Assembly (NCBI GenBank): GCA_027306605.1
Contig: DAHUZK010000016.1
Location: 26,772 to 90,771, forward strand
Direction of reading: 5' to 3'
From: Acidimicrobiaceae bacterium
Lineage (GTDB): Bacteria; Actinomycetota; Acidimicrobiia; Acidimicrobiales; RAAP-2
DNA: 64,000 bases
Shown: positions 46,249-55,886 of the stretch, piece after piece
Layout: each line of letters begins with the position of its first letter
Numbering within the stretch: position 1 is the first letter of the stretch
Notes under the pieces: model-generated
The model's database searches: none
Told to the model about the DNA's origin: nothing
Seen by the model: the letters and a program-made list of their open reading frames with translations, nothing else
Translations under genes and position numbers: made by a program

Positions 46249-46947
46249 GTGATCGGGCTGTTGCGTGGTCGAGCCGTGCTCCGCAGCGGTGAGGGCGAGG
46301 TCGTTCTCGACGTCGGAGGCGTGGGCTACCGGGTCACCGTCACGCCGGCCACGGCTGCCGCCCTGGTGGCGATCCCGTCGACGTCGGGCACGTCCGGGCC
46401 GTCCGGGCCGTCCGGGCCGTCCGGGCCCGTCGGCGGCGCATCCGGGCCCGTCGGCGAGGCGATGCTGTACGTGCACACTCACGTCCGTGAGGACGCCATC
46501 GTGCTCTACGGCTTCCTCCACGACGACGAGCGGCGCTGCTTCGAGGTGTTGTTGAGCTCGCACGGCGTCGGTCCCTCGTTGGCGCTGGCGATCATGGCGA
46601 TGCTGTCGCCGGCCGCCCTGTCGACGGCGGTGCTGGAGGACGATCTCGAGACGCTGTGTGCCGTACCGGGCGTGGGCCGCAAGACGGCGGCCCGGCTGCT
46701 CATCGAGCTGAAGAGCCGCCTCGACCTGCCCGACCTCTCGTTGGATCCGGTCGGCGTCATGGCGTCGGGTTCGGAGGGGTCGGGTCGAGGGGCCTCCACC
46801 CGCACGTCAAGGGCGGAGGCACGGGCAGCCCTGGTCGAGCTCGGGTACGCGCCCGACGAGATCCGCGGTGCGCTCGACGGCCTACGCGACGATGTCGGGG
46901 TGGAGGAGATGCTCCGGCTGGCGCTACGCGAGCTGGCCTCACGGTGA
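46249..46947 (+). CDS. ruvA: Holliday junction branch migration protein RuvA with Gly-Pro-Ser repeat insertion
   Basis: [80 protein letters not shown] insertion. Confidence 0.94.
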   Translation: MIGLLRGRAVLRSGEGEVVLDVGGVGYRVTVTPATAAALVAIPSTSGTSGPSGPSGPSGPVGGASGPVGEAMLYVHTHVREDAIVLYGFLHDDERRCFEVLLSSHGVGPSLALAIMAMLSPAALSTAVLEDDLETLCAVPGVGRKTAARLLIELKSRLDLPDLSLDPVGVMASGSEGSGRGASTRTSRAEARAALVELGYAPDEIRGALDGLRDDVGVEEMLRLALRELASR

Positions 46948-48062
46948 GCCCGCGCGCCCGCCGTGAGGTGCTGGCGGTCGACGATGGCGACGCTGGCGAC
47001 GCTGGCGACGCTGGCGACGCTGGCGAGGAGCGACGCGTGGTCGATCCCGTGTCGGCCTCTGGCGAAGAAGAGCTCGAGGAGGTCGGCCTCAGACCCCGGA
47101 GCCTTTCGGAGTTCGTGGGCCAGGCCGACCTGGTGGAGCACCTCGGGATCGTGCTGCAGGCTGCCCGGCAGCGGCGCCAGCCGGTCGACCACATCCTCTT
47201 CGCCGGCCCACCCGGCCTCGGCAAGACGTCCCTGGCCGGCATCGTGGCGGCCGAGATGGGAACGGGCCTGCGCATCACTGCCGGCCCCGTGCTGACCCGT
47301 GCCGGGGACCTGGCCGCGTTGCTCACCGACCTCCAGGAGGGCGACGTCCTCTTCATCGACGAGATCCACCGTCTGCATCGCTCGGTCGAGGAGATGCTCT
47401 ATTCGGCGATGGAGGACGGTCGGCTCGACATCTTGATCGGGAAGGGACCGACGGCGCGCTCGATCCGCCTCGAGCTCCCGGCGTTCACGCTGGTCGGCGC
47501 CACGACCAGGACCGGACTCGTGTCGGGCCCGCTGCGGGACCGGTTCGGCTTCGTCGGGCGCCTCGACCTCTACGACCCGGCGGACCTGCGCTCCATCGTC
47601 GAACGCTCGGCCCGGATCTTGAAGGTGCAGATCGACCGGGAGGGTGCGGTCCGCATCTCGGAGCGCTCACGGGGCACACCGCGCGTTGCCAACCGGCTGC
47701 TGCGCCGGGTACGGGACTTCGCCGAGGTGCGCGGCTCGGGCTTCATCGACGGCACCACGGCCCGCGAAGGGTTGGAGCTGTTCGGTGTTGACGGCCTCGG
47801 TCTCGACAAGGTCGACCGGGCCATCCTCACCACGCTGTGCGGGCGCTTCGGCGGGCAGCCGGTCGGTCTCACGACCTTGGCGCAGTGCGTGGGGGAGGAG
47901 CCCGACACGATCGAAGACGCGTACGAGCCGTATCTCCTACAGAGCGGCCTCATCCAGCGGACCGCCCGGGGACGGGTCGCGACCGCTCGGGCGTGGACGC
48001 ATCTCGGATACGACGGTCCGCCTGGCGCACCCGACGCAACGAACTCGCCGGCGCTCTTCTGA
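46944..48062 (+). CDS. ruvB: Holliday junction helicase RuvB
   Basis: [60 protein letters not shown] overlap with ruvA. Confidence 0.95.
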   Translation: MSPRARREVLAVDDGDAGDAGDAGDAGEERRVVDPVSASGEEELEEVGLRPRSLSEFVGQADLVEHLGIVLQAARQRRQPVDHILFAGPPGLGKTSLAGIVAAEMGTGLRITAGPVLTRAGDLAALLTDLQEGDVLFIDEIHRLHRSVEEMLYSAMEDGRLDILIGKGPTARSIRLELPAFTLVGATTRTGLVSGPLRDRFGFVGRLDLYDPADLRSIVERSARILKVQIDREGAVRISERSRGTPRVANRLLRRVRDFAEVRGSGFIDGTTAREGLELFGVDGLGLDKVDRAILTTLCGRFGGQPVGLTTLAQCVGEEPDTIEDAYEPYLLQSGLIQRTARGRVATARAWTHLGYDGPPGAPDATNSPALF

Positions 48063-48481
48063 GCGGAGGCCTCGTCCTCGGCACCGGGCGCGACATTTCA
48101 CACTCTTTCTCCCGGCGCGACGGTCCTTGGGTTAGCGTTGTCCTGCCGTACCCGACAAAGGAAGCGAGGTGGCCCGATGGCTGGAACCATGACGCGTCAG
48201 CCTCTGGCGGCGCGCGCCATCGTGACCGCGACGCCCGCCTTCGCTGCGACCTTTGTTCCGAGTGCCGGCGGAGGACGGTCCCGGCTCGCCGGGTCCGGGC
48301 TCTGCATCACCGGTCACTGACGCCGACCGGTTCATCGAGGGGCTGAGCGCCCGCACGGAGCCTTCGCTTCGGCTCGCCTCGCCCGGCGAGCACGATCGGG
48401 AGATCCGTGAAGCTGTGTACCCGGATTTCGTCCGGCGTGCCCTCAGACCCCAGGAACCACACGACGACACCGCACATCCGC

Positions 48482-48528
48482 GGGCCCGACTCCGTCTTCG
48501 GGGGAGGTCGGGTCCAATTCGGACGGAG
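48482..48528 (+). promoter_or_regulatory. Competing/pseudoknot-capable stems overlapping the SD of the ABC exporter
   Basis: Stem A 482-490 with 507-515; stem B 490-496 with 522-528 (contains GGAG SD); ATG at 48537. Confidence 0.45.
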
Positions 48529-48536
48529 AGAACACA

Positions 48537-50336
48537 ATGGGTGAACACACCCTCTTCCCCAACGCCACCAACAGGGAGACGCTGGCCTACTGCTGGCGAC
48601 AGATGCGCCCCGATCGCGTCGCCTTCGCAGGAAGCTGCACCGCCATCGTGCTCGGCACGCTCGCCAACGCGGTCGCCGCACCTTTGATCTTCGCCGCCCT
48701 CTTGGGGCGTCTCGCTCACCTCGATGCCCAGGGCCAGCGTTGGGCCGGTTTCGTGCCGCTGGCCGTCGCCTATGCGCTCGTCCTGGCGGCGGCGGTCGTC
48801 TTCGGGCGTATCGGCGGTTGGCTGAACTGGGGTGCCACGCTGCGCTCGTTCGGGCGTTCCATCATGAACGGCTACGACCACCTGATCGGCCTGAGCCATG
48901 CCTGGCACAACGACCGGCCCTCCGGCGAGGTCATCGCGACGCTCGAGACCTCCACATGGGCCTTCGTGGACCTGATCGACTCCATGGTCTGGGGCATTCT
49001 GCGAATCTCGGTCACGACGTTGGGCGCCATCGTCGTCCTCGCGTTCGTCGCCTGGCCGGTGGCTCTGGTCATGGCGGCGCTGGTCGGGGTGTTCGTGCTG
49101 GTGCTGCACCGCCGGATGGGCCGGGTGGTCGCAGCCGAGAAGGAATTCTCGGACGCACACTCGAGAGCTACGGGCGTCATCGCTGACACCATCACGAACT
49201 TGACCACGGTGCGCTCCCAGGCCGCAGAAGACCGGGAGATGACGCACGTGGACGCGCTGGTCGGCGATTCGCTGGCCGCGGATCTCCGGGCGCGGCGTGT
49301 CTTCACCGGCACGCGGCTGCAGATGGAATCGGCCATGGCCTTCTTCAACTGGGCCGCCGTCGCCGTGGGCCTTCTGTTGGCGTTGCACCACGTCGCCGCG
49401 GCCGGGGTCGTCTACCTGATCCTTTTCTATGCGACATTCGTCGGGACGAGCCTGGAGGAGTCCTTCGAGTTCATCCGGCTCATGTCACGCGCCATCGGGC
49501 GATGCGCGAAGTTCGCAGGGATCGCGGAGACGAAACCCGACATCACCGACGTGTCGGGCGCGCGGGAGTTGTCGGTGTCTCGTGGTCTCGTCGAGTTCCG
49601 CCGTCTCCGATTCTCCTACCGTGTCGGCGATCCGCTCTTCCACGATCTGGACCTGCGCATAGAGCCGGGTGAGCACATCGGTCTGGTCGGGCCGTCCGGA
49701 TCCGGCAAGACGACGCTGACGAAACTGCTCCTGCGCTTCGCCGACCGCGATGACGGCATGATCGCGATCGACGGACAGGACATCGCACGGGTGACACAGC
49801 AGTCGTTGCGTCGCAACATCGGGTACGTGCCTCAGGATCCCCAGATGCTCCACCGCACCATTGCGGAGAACATCTGCTACGGCCTCGACCTCCCGGGCGG
49901 TGTCGACATGGACCTCGTCCACTCTGTCGCGCGGGCGGCGTACGTGGACGAGTTCGTCGAGCGGCTGCCCGAGGGGTATCAGACGGTCGTCGGGGAGCGT
50001 GGCCTGAAGCTCTCGGGTGGCCAGCGCCAGCGTGTCGCCATCGCGCAGGCCATGGCCAAAGGGGCGCAGGTGCTCGTGCTCGACGAGGCCACTTCGGCAC
50101 TGGACTCCGAATCGGAAGCCCTGGTGCAGGAGGCGCTGTGGCACCTCATGGAGGGCACGACCGCACTGGTCGTGGCGCACCGCCTCGCCACCATCGCCCG
50201 TCTGGACCGCATCGTGGTGATGGACCGCGGGCACGTGGTGGAGCAGGGAACGCACGCCGAGCTGCTCTCGCTGGGCGGGGCCGGCGTCTACGGCCGCTTG
50301 TGGGCGCATCAGTCCGGCGGCTTCCTGGCCGCATAG
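48537..50336 (+). CDS. ABC exporter half-transporter (permease + ATPase)
   Basis: GPSGSGKTTLTKLLLRF; LSGGQRQRVAIAQAMAKGAQVLVLDEATSALD; N-terminal TM domain. Confidence 0.93.
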   Translation: MGEHTLFPNATNRETLAYCWRQMRPDRVAFAGSCTAIVLGTLANAVAAPLIFAALLGRLAHLDAQGQRWAGFVPLAVAYALVLAAAVVFGRIGGWLNWGATLRSFGRSIMNGYDHLIGLSHAWHNDRPSGEVIATLETSTWAFVDLIDSMVWGILRISVTTLGAIVVLAFVAWPVALVMAALVGVFVLVLHRRMGRVVAAEKEFSDAHSRATGVIADTITNLTTVRSQAAEDREMTHVDALVGDSLAADLRARRVFTGTRLQMESAMAFFNWAAVAVGLLLALHHVAAAGVVYLILFYATFVGTSLEESFEFIRLMSRAIGRCAKFAGIAETKPDITDVSGARELSVSRGLVEFRRLRFSYRVGDPLFHDLDLRIEPGEHIGLVGPSGSGKTTLTKLLLRFADRDDGMIAIDGQDIARVTQQSLRRNIGYVPQDPQMLHRTIAENICYGLDLPGGVDMDLVHSVARAAYVDEFVERLPEGYQTVVGERGLKLSGGQRQRVAIAQAMAKGAQVLVLDEATSALDSESEALVQEALWHLMEGTTALVVAHRLATIARLDRIVVMDRGHVVEQGTHAELLSLGGAGVYGRLWAHQSGGFLAA

Positions 50337-50358
50337 CGGAGCCCCCGGGCTGGCGCCC

Positions 50359-52245
50359 TCAGGCGGAGGCGGGGGTGTTCGAGCTCCGGCTCGGCACCGC
50401 CGCCTCGGTCCGCAGCGGCAAGAAGACGCGGAAGGTCGTCGACCATCCCGGCGTGTCGACGATGTCGACGAAGCCCTCGTGAGCTTCGGCGACGGACTTG
50501 GCGATGGCGAGGCCGAGTCCGGTGCCCGGCACACCAGCCTCGGTCGAGGAAGCGAGGCGGTAGAAGCGCTCGAAGAGCTGGTCGCGTTCGCCTTCGGGGA
50601 TGCCGGGGCCCTCGTCCATGACTTGGACGCGGGCATAGGCATCCGCCTTGTCCACCACGACATGGACCCGGCCGCCACGAGGGGAGAACTTGATGGCGTT
50701 CGAGAGCAGGTTGCCCAGGAGCTGGTGGAGGCGGGTCGGGTCGCCGAAGATCGGGACCTCGTTGCCGGGCTCCATCGTCAGGACGACGCCTGCGACGGTC
50801 GCCGAGGTCTGGATGGCGTGCACGGCGTCCTCGGTGAGTCTGGCGAGGTCGAGCTCCACGAAGGCGACCCGTAGGCCGCGGCCGGCACCCGGGTCCGCCA
50901 GGAGGTCCTCGGCGACGCGCTGCAGGTGCTCGGCATTGCGCTCGATCGTCTGCAGCATCCGCATCTGGCTCTCGGTGAGCTCGCTCGAGGCATCGAGGAG
51001 GAGCTCGACGAAGCCGCGGATCGAGGTGATGGGAGTCCGCAACTCGTGGGACACCGTCGCCACGACGTCGTCCTTCATCTGGGTCAGCTCCCGCAGTCGG
51101 TTGTTCTGCTCGATCAGCGACTGCGTCACCTCCTTCTGGATGGCGAACAGTCGCTCCCGGTCGGCCGCGAGCTCTTCTCGCTCGGTGACGTCGATGGCGA
51201 CGACGACGTAGCCGCCGTTGGACGCTGCAGGCGCCTCCTCGGGTTCGTCGCGGTCGTTGGCCGACAGCGTGTCGTCGAGGGTCGCCACCCCCTCGAAGCC
51301 CTCGGGGATGTCGTCGAGCCAGTCCTCCTCGAGTGCGGCATCTGCCGCCGGGACGGGCAGTGCCCGCACTCGGACCACGCAGCGCCGCTGGTGCCCGTCC
51401 TTCCGGGTCGCCGTCCACGGCACCTCTGCGGCAGCCTCGGCATCGATCGGTTCGAGCGCCGTCCGCATGGCATCGATGGTCTGGCGTCGCTCGTCGATCT
51501 GCGCCGGGTCGATGAAATCGGCGATGGAGCGGATGCCGACCACCTCCGCCGCCCGATAGCCCAGCATCTGCTCGGCACCGGCGGAGAAGAAGGTCACCGT
51601 GCCGGCGGGATCGACACCCATGATGGCCGAGCCGGTTGCTGCCCGCAGGAGGGTCTCCAGGCGGTCGCGCGCATAGTCGGCCTCGCGGGCGTTGCGGCGG
51701 GCGATGCGCGACTGCTGCGCCAGATCGCTCAGAAAGGCGCGGTCGCGCGAGACCATCGTGTAGACGGTGGAGGCCACCAGCGTCGTCACGGTGGCCATGA
51801 CTGCGACCTGGCGCCACTCCAGCGTGGGGTACTTCGGCGGCCCGACGAGGAGCAGAGGGAACAACAGCGCCAGGTCCAGGCAGAACAGCCCGACCAGCAG
51901 GTGGAGCCGACGCCCGTAGAGCGACAGCCAGACGATGGGCAGGAGATAGACGACGACCAGACCGGAGTGGGAGCCGCCCTGTGCGTCGCGAATGACGGCG
52001 ATGACCGCGATGTAGCCGATCGGGATGATCAGCCAGGCCCAGTCCGGGAGGCGCTCCCAGGGAACGAGGAAGGCGGCGGCGACCAGCACGAAGAAGAGCA
52101 CGCCGGCGATGGAGATCTCGCGGCGAGCGTCGTGGGGGAAGGGGAGCACCGCGATGAGCACGGTGCCGATGGCCACCAGCGCGAACACGGGGAGGCGGAC
52201 CCGCATGGATCCCGAGAAGCCGATGGGTAGGGCAGTTCCGGGCAT
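50359..52245 (-). CDS. Membrane sensor histidine kinase with PAS domain
   Basis: N-terminal TM bundle; ATVSHELRTPITSIRGFVELL; NLLSNAIKFSP; GTGLGLAIAKSVAEAHEG. Confidence 0.93.
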   Translation of the reverse strand: MPGTALPIGFSGSMRVRLPVFALVAIGTVLIAVLPFPHDARREISIAGVLFFVLVAAAFLVPWERLPDWAWLIIPIGYIAVIAVIRDAQGGSHSGLVVVYLLPIVWLSLYGRRLHLLVGLFCLDLALLFPLLLVGPPKYPTLEWRQVAVMATVTTLVASTVYTMVSRDRAFLSDLAQQSRIARRNAREADYARDRLETLLRAATGSAIMGVDPAGTVTFFSAGAEQMLGYRAAEVVGIRSIADFIDPAQIDERRQTIDAMRTALEPIDAEAAAEVPWTATRKDGHQRRCVVRVRALPVPAADAALEEDWLDDIPEGFEGVATLDDTLSANDRDEPEEAPAASNGGYVVVAIDVTEREELAADRERLFAIQKEVTQSLIEQNNRLRELTQMKDDVVATVSHELRTPITSIRGFVELLLDASSELTESQMRMLQTIERNAEHLQRVAEDLLADPGAGRGLRVAFVELDLARLTEDAVHAIQTSATVAGVVLTMEPGNEVPIFGDPTRLHQLLGNLLSNAIKFSPRGGRVHVVVDKADAYARVQVMDEGPGIPEGERDQLFERFYRLASSTEAGVPGTGLGLAIAKSVAEAHEGFVDIVDTPGWSTTFRVFLPLRTEAAVPSRSSNTPASA

Positions 52246-52295
52246 CTGCGGATCGCGACGCCCCTGGGGGTCAGATCGTGGCTGCGCCGATCTGG

Positions 52296-52997
52296 TCACC
52301 GGCTCCGCGAGCGGTAGCGGTAACCGAAGCCGCGGACCGTCTCGATCGGTGCGTCGTCCCCTTCGTCCCAACCGAGCTTGCGCCTCAGGCGGAGGACGGC
52401 GTACTTGACTCGGGAGGGGGCCAATCCGCTGGGGTCGTCCCAGGCCAGCTCGATGAGCTGGTCCGAGGACAGGACCTGGCCCTGGTGCCGGGCCAGCGTG
52501 GCCAGCAGGCGGTACTCGGTCGGCGTCAGGACCACGGGGTTCCCGTCGACCGTGACCTCCTGATGGGCGAAGTCGATGTGGAGGGTGCCGTCGTCGAAAG
52601 TGGTGACCAGGTCCTTGTTGTTGACCTGGCGGCGGCTGATGGCCTGCAGGCGGGCCAGGAGCTCGACCTTGCCGAACGGCTTCGTCAGGTAGTCGTCGGC
52701 GCCGGCATTGAGCCCCCGGACCTTGTCACGCTCGGTGCTCAGCGCCGTGAGCATGAGGACCGGGGCGTCGCTCATGTCCCTGATGCGTTCGAGGACCTGC
52801 CAGCCGTCGAGGTCGGGGAGCCCGACGTCGAGGATCACGATGTCGGGATGGGACTGGTGGAACTGGCGGACTCCGTCGCGCCCCTCGATGGCCTCCGAGA
52901 CCGCGTAGCCCTCCCGCTCGAGGAGCGTGCGCAGCAGCTGACGGATGTCGGCCTCGTCCTCGATGATCAGCACGGAGTTGTGCCCCTCTCGCATCAG
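52296..52997 (-). CDS. OmpR-family response regulator
   Basis: VLIIEDEADIRQLL; DIVILDVGLPDLDG; LTKPF; C-terminal winged helix YRLLATLARHQGQVLSSDQLIELAW; start may be further downstream. Confidence 0.93.
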   Translation of the reverse strand: MMREGHNSVLIIEDEADIRQLLRTLLEREGYAVSEAIEGRDGVRQFHQSHPDIVILDVGLPDLDGWQVLERIRDMSDAPVLMLTALSTERDKVRGLNAGADDYLTKPFGKVELLARLQAISRRQVNNKDLVTTFDDGTLHIDFAHQEVTVDGNPVVLTPTEYRLLATLARHQGQVLSSDQLIELAWDDPSGLAPSRVKYAVLRLRRKLGWDEGDDAPIETVRGFGYRYRSRSR

Positions 52998-53074
52998 GAT
53001 CGCAACTGTACTGGGCAATTGGACGATCTGAGTGAATCAGAGCCACCCCGGCGCACCAGATGCACCGCAGTGGC

Positions 53075-53118
53075 CTGGGCTGATGGGCCCAGTCGGCGCT
53101 CTGGTGCCACGGAGCGCC
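53075..53118. other. Two adjacent perfect hairpins in a long non-coding gap
   Basis: CTGGGC-N6-GCCCAG (53075-53092) and GGCGCTC-N10-GAGCGCC (53095-53118). Confidence 0.5.
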
Positions 53119-53682
53119 GCATGCCGGAGAACGGCCTCGGTCAGGTCGGTGGGGGTGACGTCGGGGCCAGCGGCGGCTCGAAGAGCTGATCCAGGAAGGC
53201 TCGAGGCGCTGATCTGGGATTTCCCCAGCCCGGCGCAGTGAGCCCGGCGAGTGCCGCGAGCTCAGCGAGAGCAGTACAGGGCGCGAAAGGTGCGCCGGCC
53301 CGGGTCGTCGGTTCCCCCCGGAATCAACCGACCGACGGCCTCGTGAGGCCGGCGCACTCCTTCGCTGCACCTCCCCCCGGTGTTTCCCCCTCCGGGTCCG
53401 TTCCCCCTCGACCGGACTCGTCCTCTGTCGCCCCCCTCCGAGCGACCACACCGTGAGGTTGCTGTACTGATGCTGCGTACTCTGGACACGCGGTGTCGCA
53501 AATCGGGGCCCAATTGGGTTGCGGTCGGGTTGCGTCCTGCCCGGTGCCGTGGCGGCACGGCTCCGCGATGGGACCTCCTCCCAGCCGGCATGGCGGTCCA
53601 CCCTGACCAGGTGGTGCCGGAGCGTTCAGGTGGCCAGGCAGTAGGGTGGAATTTCGCAACCAATCAGGTCGAAGGATCTTCA

Positions 53683-54234
53683 ATGACATCAACCCCGGCG
53701 CTGGTCCACGTGTTGGTCGCCGCCTCCTCGTCGTCCAAATCGAGTTCGAGCTCGGGTCTGTTGACCCTCCTCCCGCTGCTGGCCATCGGCGTGCTCGGCT
53801 ACTTCTTCTTCATCCGCCCGCAGCAGAGGAAAGCCCAGGCAGCACGGAAGGCGCAGGGATCGGACATCGAGGTCGGTGACGAGGTGCAGACCGTCGGCGG
53901 TGTGATCGGCACCGTCCTCGAGATCCACGGCGATCGCTACACGCTGCTGACGGGCGCCCTCGGTGACGACGGCAACCTCGACGGTCCCCAGCCGACCCGG
54001 ATCGTGTTCGTCCGCCAGGCCATCGCCCGCAAGGTGGAGCGGGTCGAAGCGGATCCGGTGAAGGACCTCGCCGAGGACACCACCACCCGGGACGTGCGGC
54101 CGAGCACCAACGGGAGCGGGGACTCCCGGGCCAAGGACGGCGCCGTGACCACCGGGAGCGACGACATCGACGACATCGGTGGCGACAGCACGACGAGCGG
54201 CAAGGACCGCGGTGGGGAGTCTGAGGACCCGTGA
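53683..54234 (+). CDS. yajC: Preprotein translocase subunit YajC
   Basis: LLTLLPLLAIGVLGYFFFIRPQQRKAQAARK; upstream of secD. Confidence 0.92.
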   Translation: MTSTPALVHVLVAASSSSKSSSSSGLLTLLPLLAIGVLGYFFFIRPQQRKAQAARKAQGSDIEVGDEVQTVGGVIGTVLEIHGDRYTLLTGALGDDGNLDGPQPTRIVFVRQAIARKVERVEADPVKDLAEDTTTRDVRPSTNGSGDSRAKDGAVTTGSDDIDDIGGDSTTSGKDRGGESEDP

Positions 54235-55886
54235 GCCCGAAGTCGGGGGGACGGGCACAGCGGCGGCATCGCCGCAACCTCCTGATCAGCGTCCTGGTCG
54301 TGGTGGCGATCTGCGTCGGCTCCTTCCTGGCGACGTTCGCCGCCAGCTGGTCGCCCCGGCTCGGCCTGGACCTCGCCGGCGGTGTGTCCGTCGTCTACAC
54401 GGCCCAGGGCAAGCACGTCTCGCAGTCGGACCTGAACGAGACGGTCAACATCTTGAACCTGCGCGTGAACGGACTCGGCGTGTCCGGTGCCCAGGTGCAG
54501 ACGACGGGCAAGAACCAGATCTCGGTCTCGATCCCGGGGGTCACCGACGCGCAGCAGGTGCTCAACCAGATCGGCCAGACGGCGCGGATGTACTTCCGCC
54601 CGGTGCTCTGCTACGCCTACCCCCAGGCGGTGCCGAAGGGCTCCAAGTCGAAGGTGCTGCCCCCCGGCATCGAGTCCATCCCCGCCTGCAGCCCGTCGTC
54701 GCAGATCTCGACGTCGACGCTGCACGTGACGCCGGACTCCGCCTCGCCCTCGGGCTTCACTTCCAATTCGGTCCCGCCCGACCCGCAGTACGCGTCGTAC
54801 GCCTCGACCAGTGTCGACAAGCCCGGCTATCCCCAAAGCACGGTCCTCCTGCCGGGGCTGGCGGGAGCGTGCAACGACGGCAGCGCGGCGACGCGTTGCG
54901 TGCTCGGACCCTCGGAGATGACCGGGCACTCGATCGCGAGCGCCCAGGCCACGCAGAACCAGGCCGGTCAGTGGGTGGTCGACTACACCTTGACCGGAAC
55001 CGGGGCGGGGCTGTGGGACCAGGTCGCAGCCAAGAACTTCCACCTTCCCCTCGGGATCGAGCTCGACGGCAAGGTCTACTCGGCACCCATCATCCAGCCC
55101 ACGCAGGCGAACCCGAGCTCGTTCGGCGGCCGGGGCGAGATCTCCGGGAGCCTGACCCAGCAGGACGCGCAGAACCTGGCCCAGGCCATGAACTACGGCG
55201 CGCTGCCCATCGTCCTCAAGGCCGCCACCTCCGAGACCGTCTCGGCCACGCTGGGGCACTCGGCGCTCGTCGCCGGCCTCGGGGCGGGCATAGCCGGCCT
55301 CATCCTCGTCCTGCTCTACGTCCTGCTCTACTACCGGGCTCTCGGGTTGGTCGTCATCTCCGGGCTCCTGCTGACGGCACTGCTGCTCTGGGCCATCATC
55401 TCGGCGCTCGGGCACACGACCGTCGCGCCGAGCTTCGATCTGGCCGGTATCACCGGCCTGATCGTCTCCATCGGCATCACCGTCGACTCGTACATCGTCT
55501 ACTTCGAGCGGCTCAAGGACGAGACCAGATCCGGCCGGTCGGTCCGCACGTCGGTCGACCGCGGCTTCAAGAGCGCCTGGCGCACGGTCTGGGCCGCTGA
55601 CTTCGTGTCGTTGCTGGCGGCGATCGTGCTGTATCTCGTGGCGGTCGGGAACGTGAAGGGCTTCGCCTTCTTCCTCGGCTTGTCCACCATCCTGGACATG
55701 GCCATCACGTGGTTCTACACGCGTCCGTTGGTCATCCTCCTCGGCCAGTCCCAGCGCCTCCAGGGTTCGGGCGCCTTCAGCATCGCGACGGGACTCGGGG
55801 CCGGGCCGCAGACCGGTGGAGGCGCTCCGGCCGGGGCCGGCGTTCCGGTCGGGGTCGGTGCCGGAGGCGGGGGTGGTGGTTCGTGA
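54231..55886 (+). CDS. secD: Protein translocase subunit SecD
   Basis: LGLDLAGGVSVVYTA; NYGALPIVLK; GITGLIVSIGITVDSYIVYFERLKDE. Confidence 0.95.
   Translation: MSPKSGGRAQRRHRRNLLISVLVVVAICVGSFLATFAASWSPRLGLDLAGGVSVVYTAQGKHVSQSDLNETVNILNLRVNGLGVSGAQVQTTGKNQISVSIPGVTDAQQVLNQIGQTARMYFRPVLCYAYPQAVPKGSKSKVLPPGIESIPACSPSSQISTSTLHVTPDSASPSGFTSNSVPPDPQYASYASTSVDKPGYPQSTVLLPGLAGACNDGSAATRCVLGPSEMTGHSIASAQATQNQAGQWVVDYTLTGTGAGLWDQVAAKNFHLPLGIELDGKVYSAPIIQPTQANPSSFGGRGEISGSLTQQDAQNLAQAMNYGALPIVLKAATSETVSATLGHSALVAGLGAGIAGLILVLLYVLLYYRALGLVVISGLLLTALLLWAIISALGHTTVAPSFDLAGITGLIVSIGITVDSYIVYFERLKDETRSGRSVRTSVDRGFKSAWRTVWAADFVSLLAAIVLYLVAVGNVKGFAFFLGLSTILDMAITWFYTRPLVILLGQSQRLQGSGAFSIATGLGAGPQTGGGAPAGAGVPVGVGAGGGGGGS

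Noticed and set aside
46381-46452. Possible CRISPR-like or VNTR locus in ruvA
   Set aside because: Contiguous 9-bp in-frame repeats without spacers; explained as repeat expansion in coding sequence
48253-48687. 144-aa ORF between ruvB and the ABC exporter
   Set aside because: Runs into the exporter gene in another frame, no domain or SD; not supported as a gene
53150-53230. Possible SRP or RNase P RNA in the yajC upstream gap
   Set aside because: Searched by eye for conserved SRP GGAA/GCAG and RNase P GAGGAAAGTCC signatures; not found convincingly
53497-53523. CGCAA ... CCCAATTGGG ... TTGCG nested symmetry upstream of yajC
   Set aside because: Outer arms and inner palindrome are not concentric; weak support as one operator
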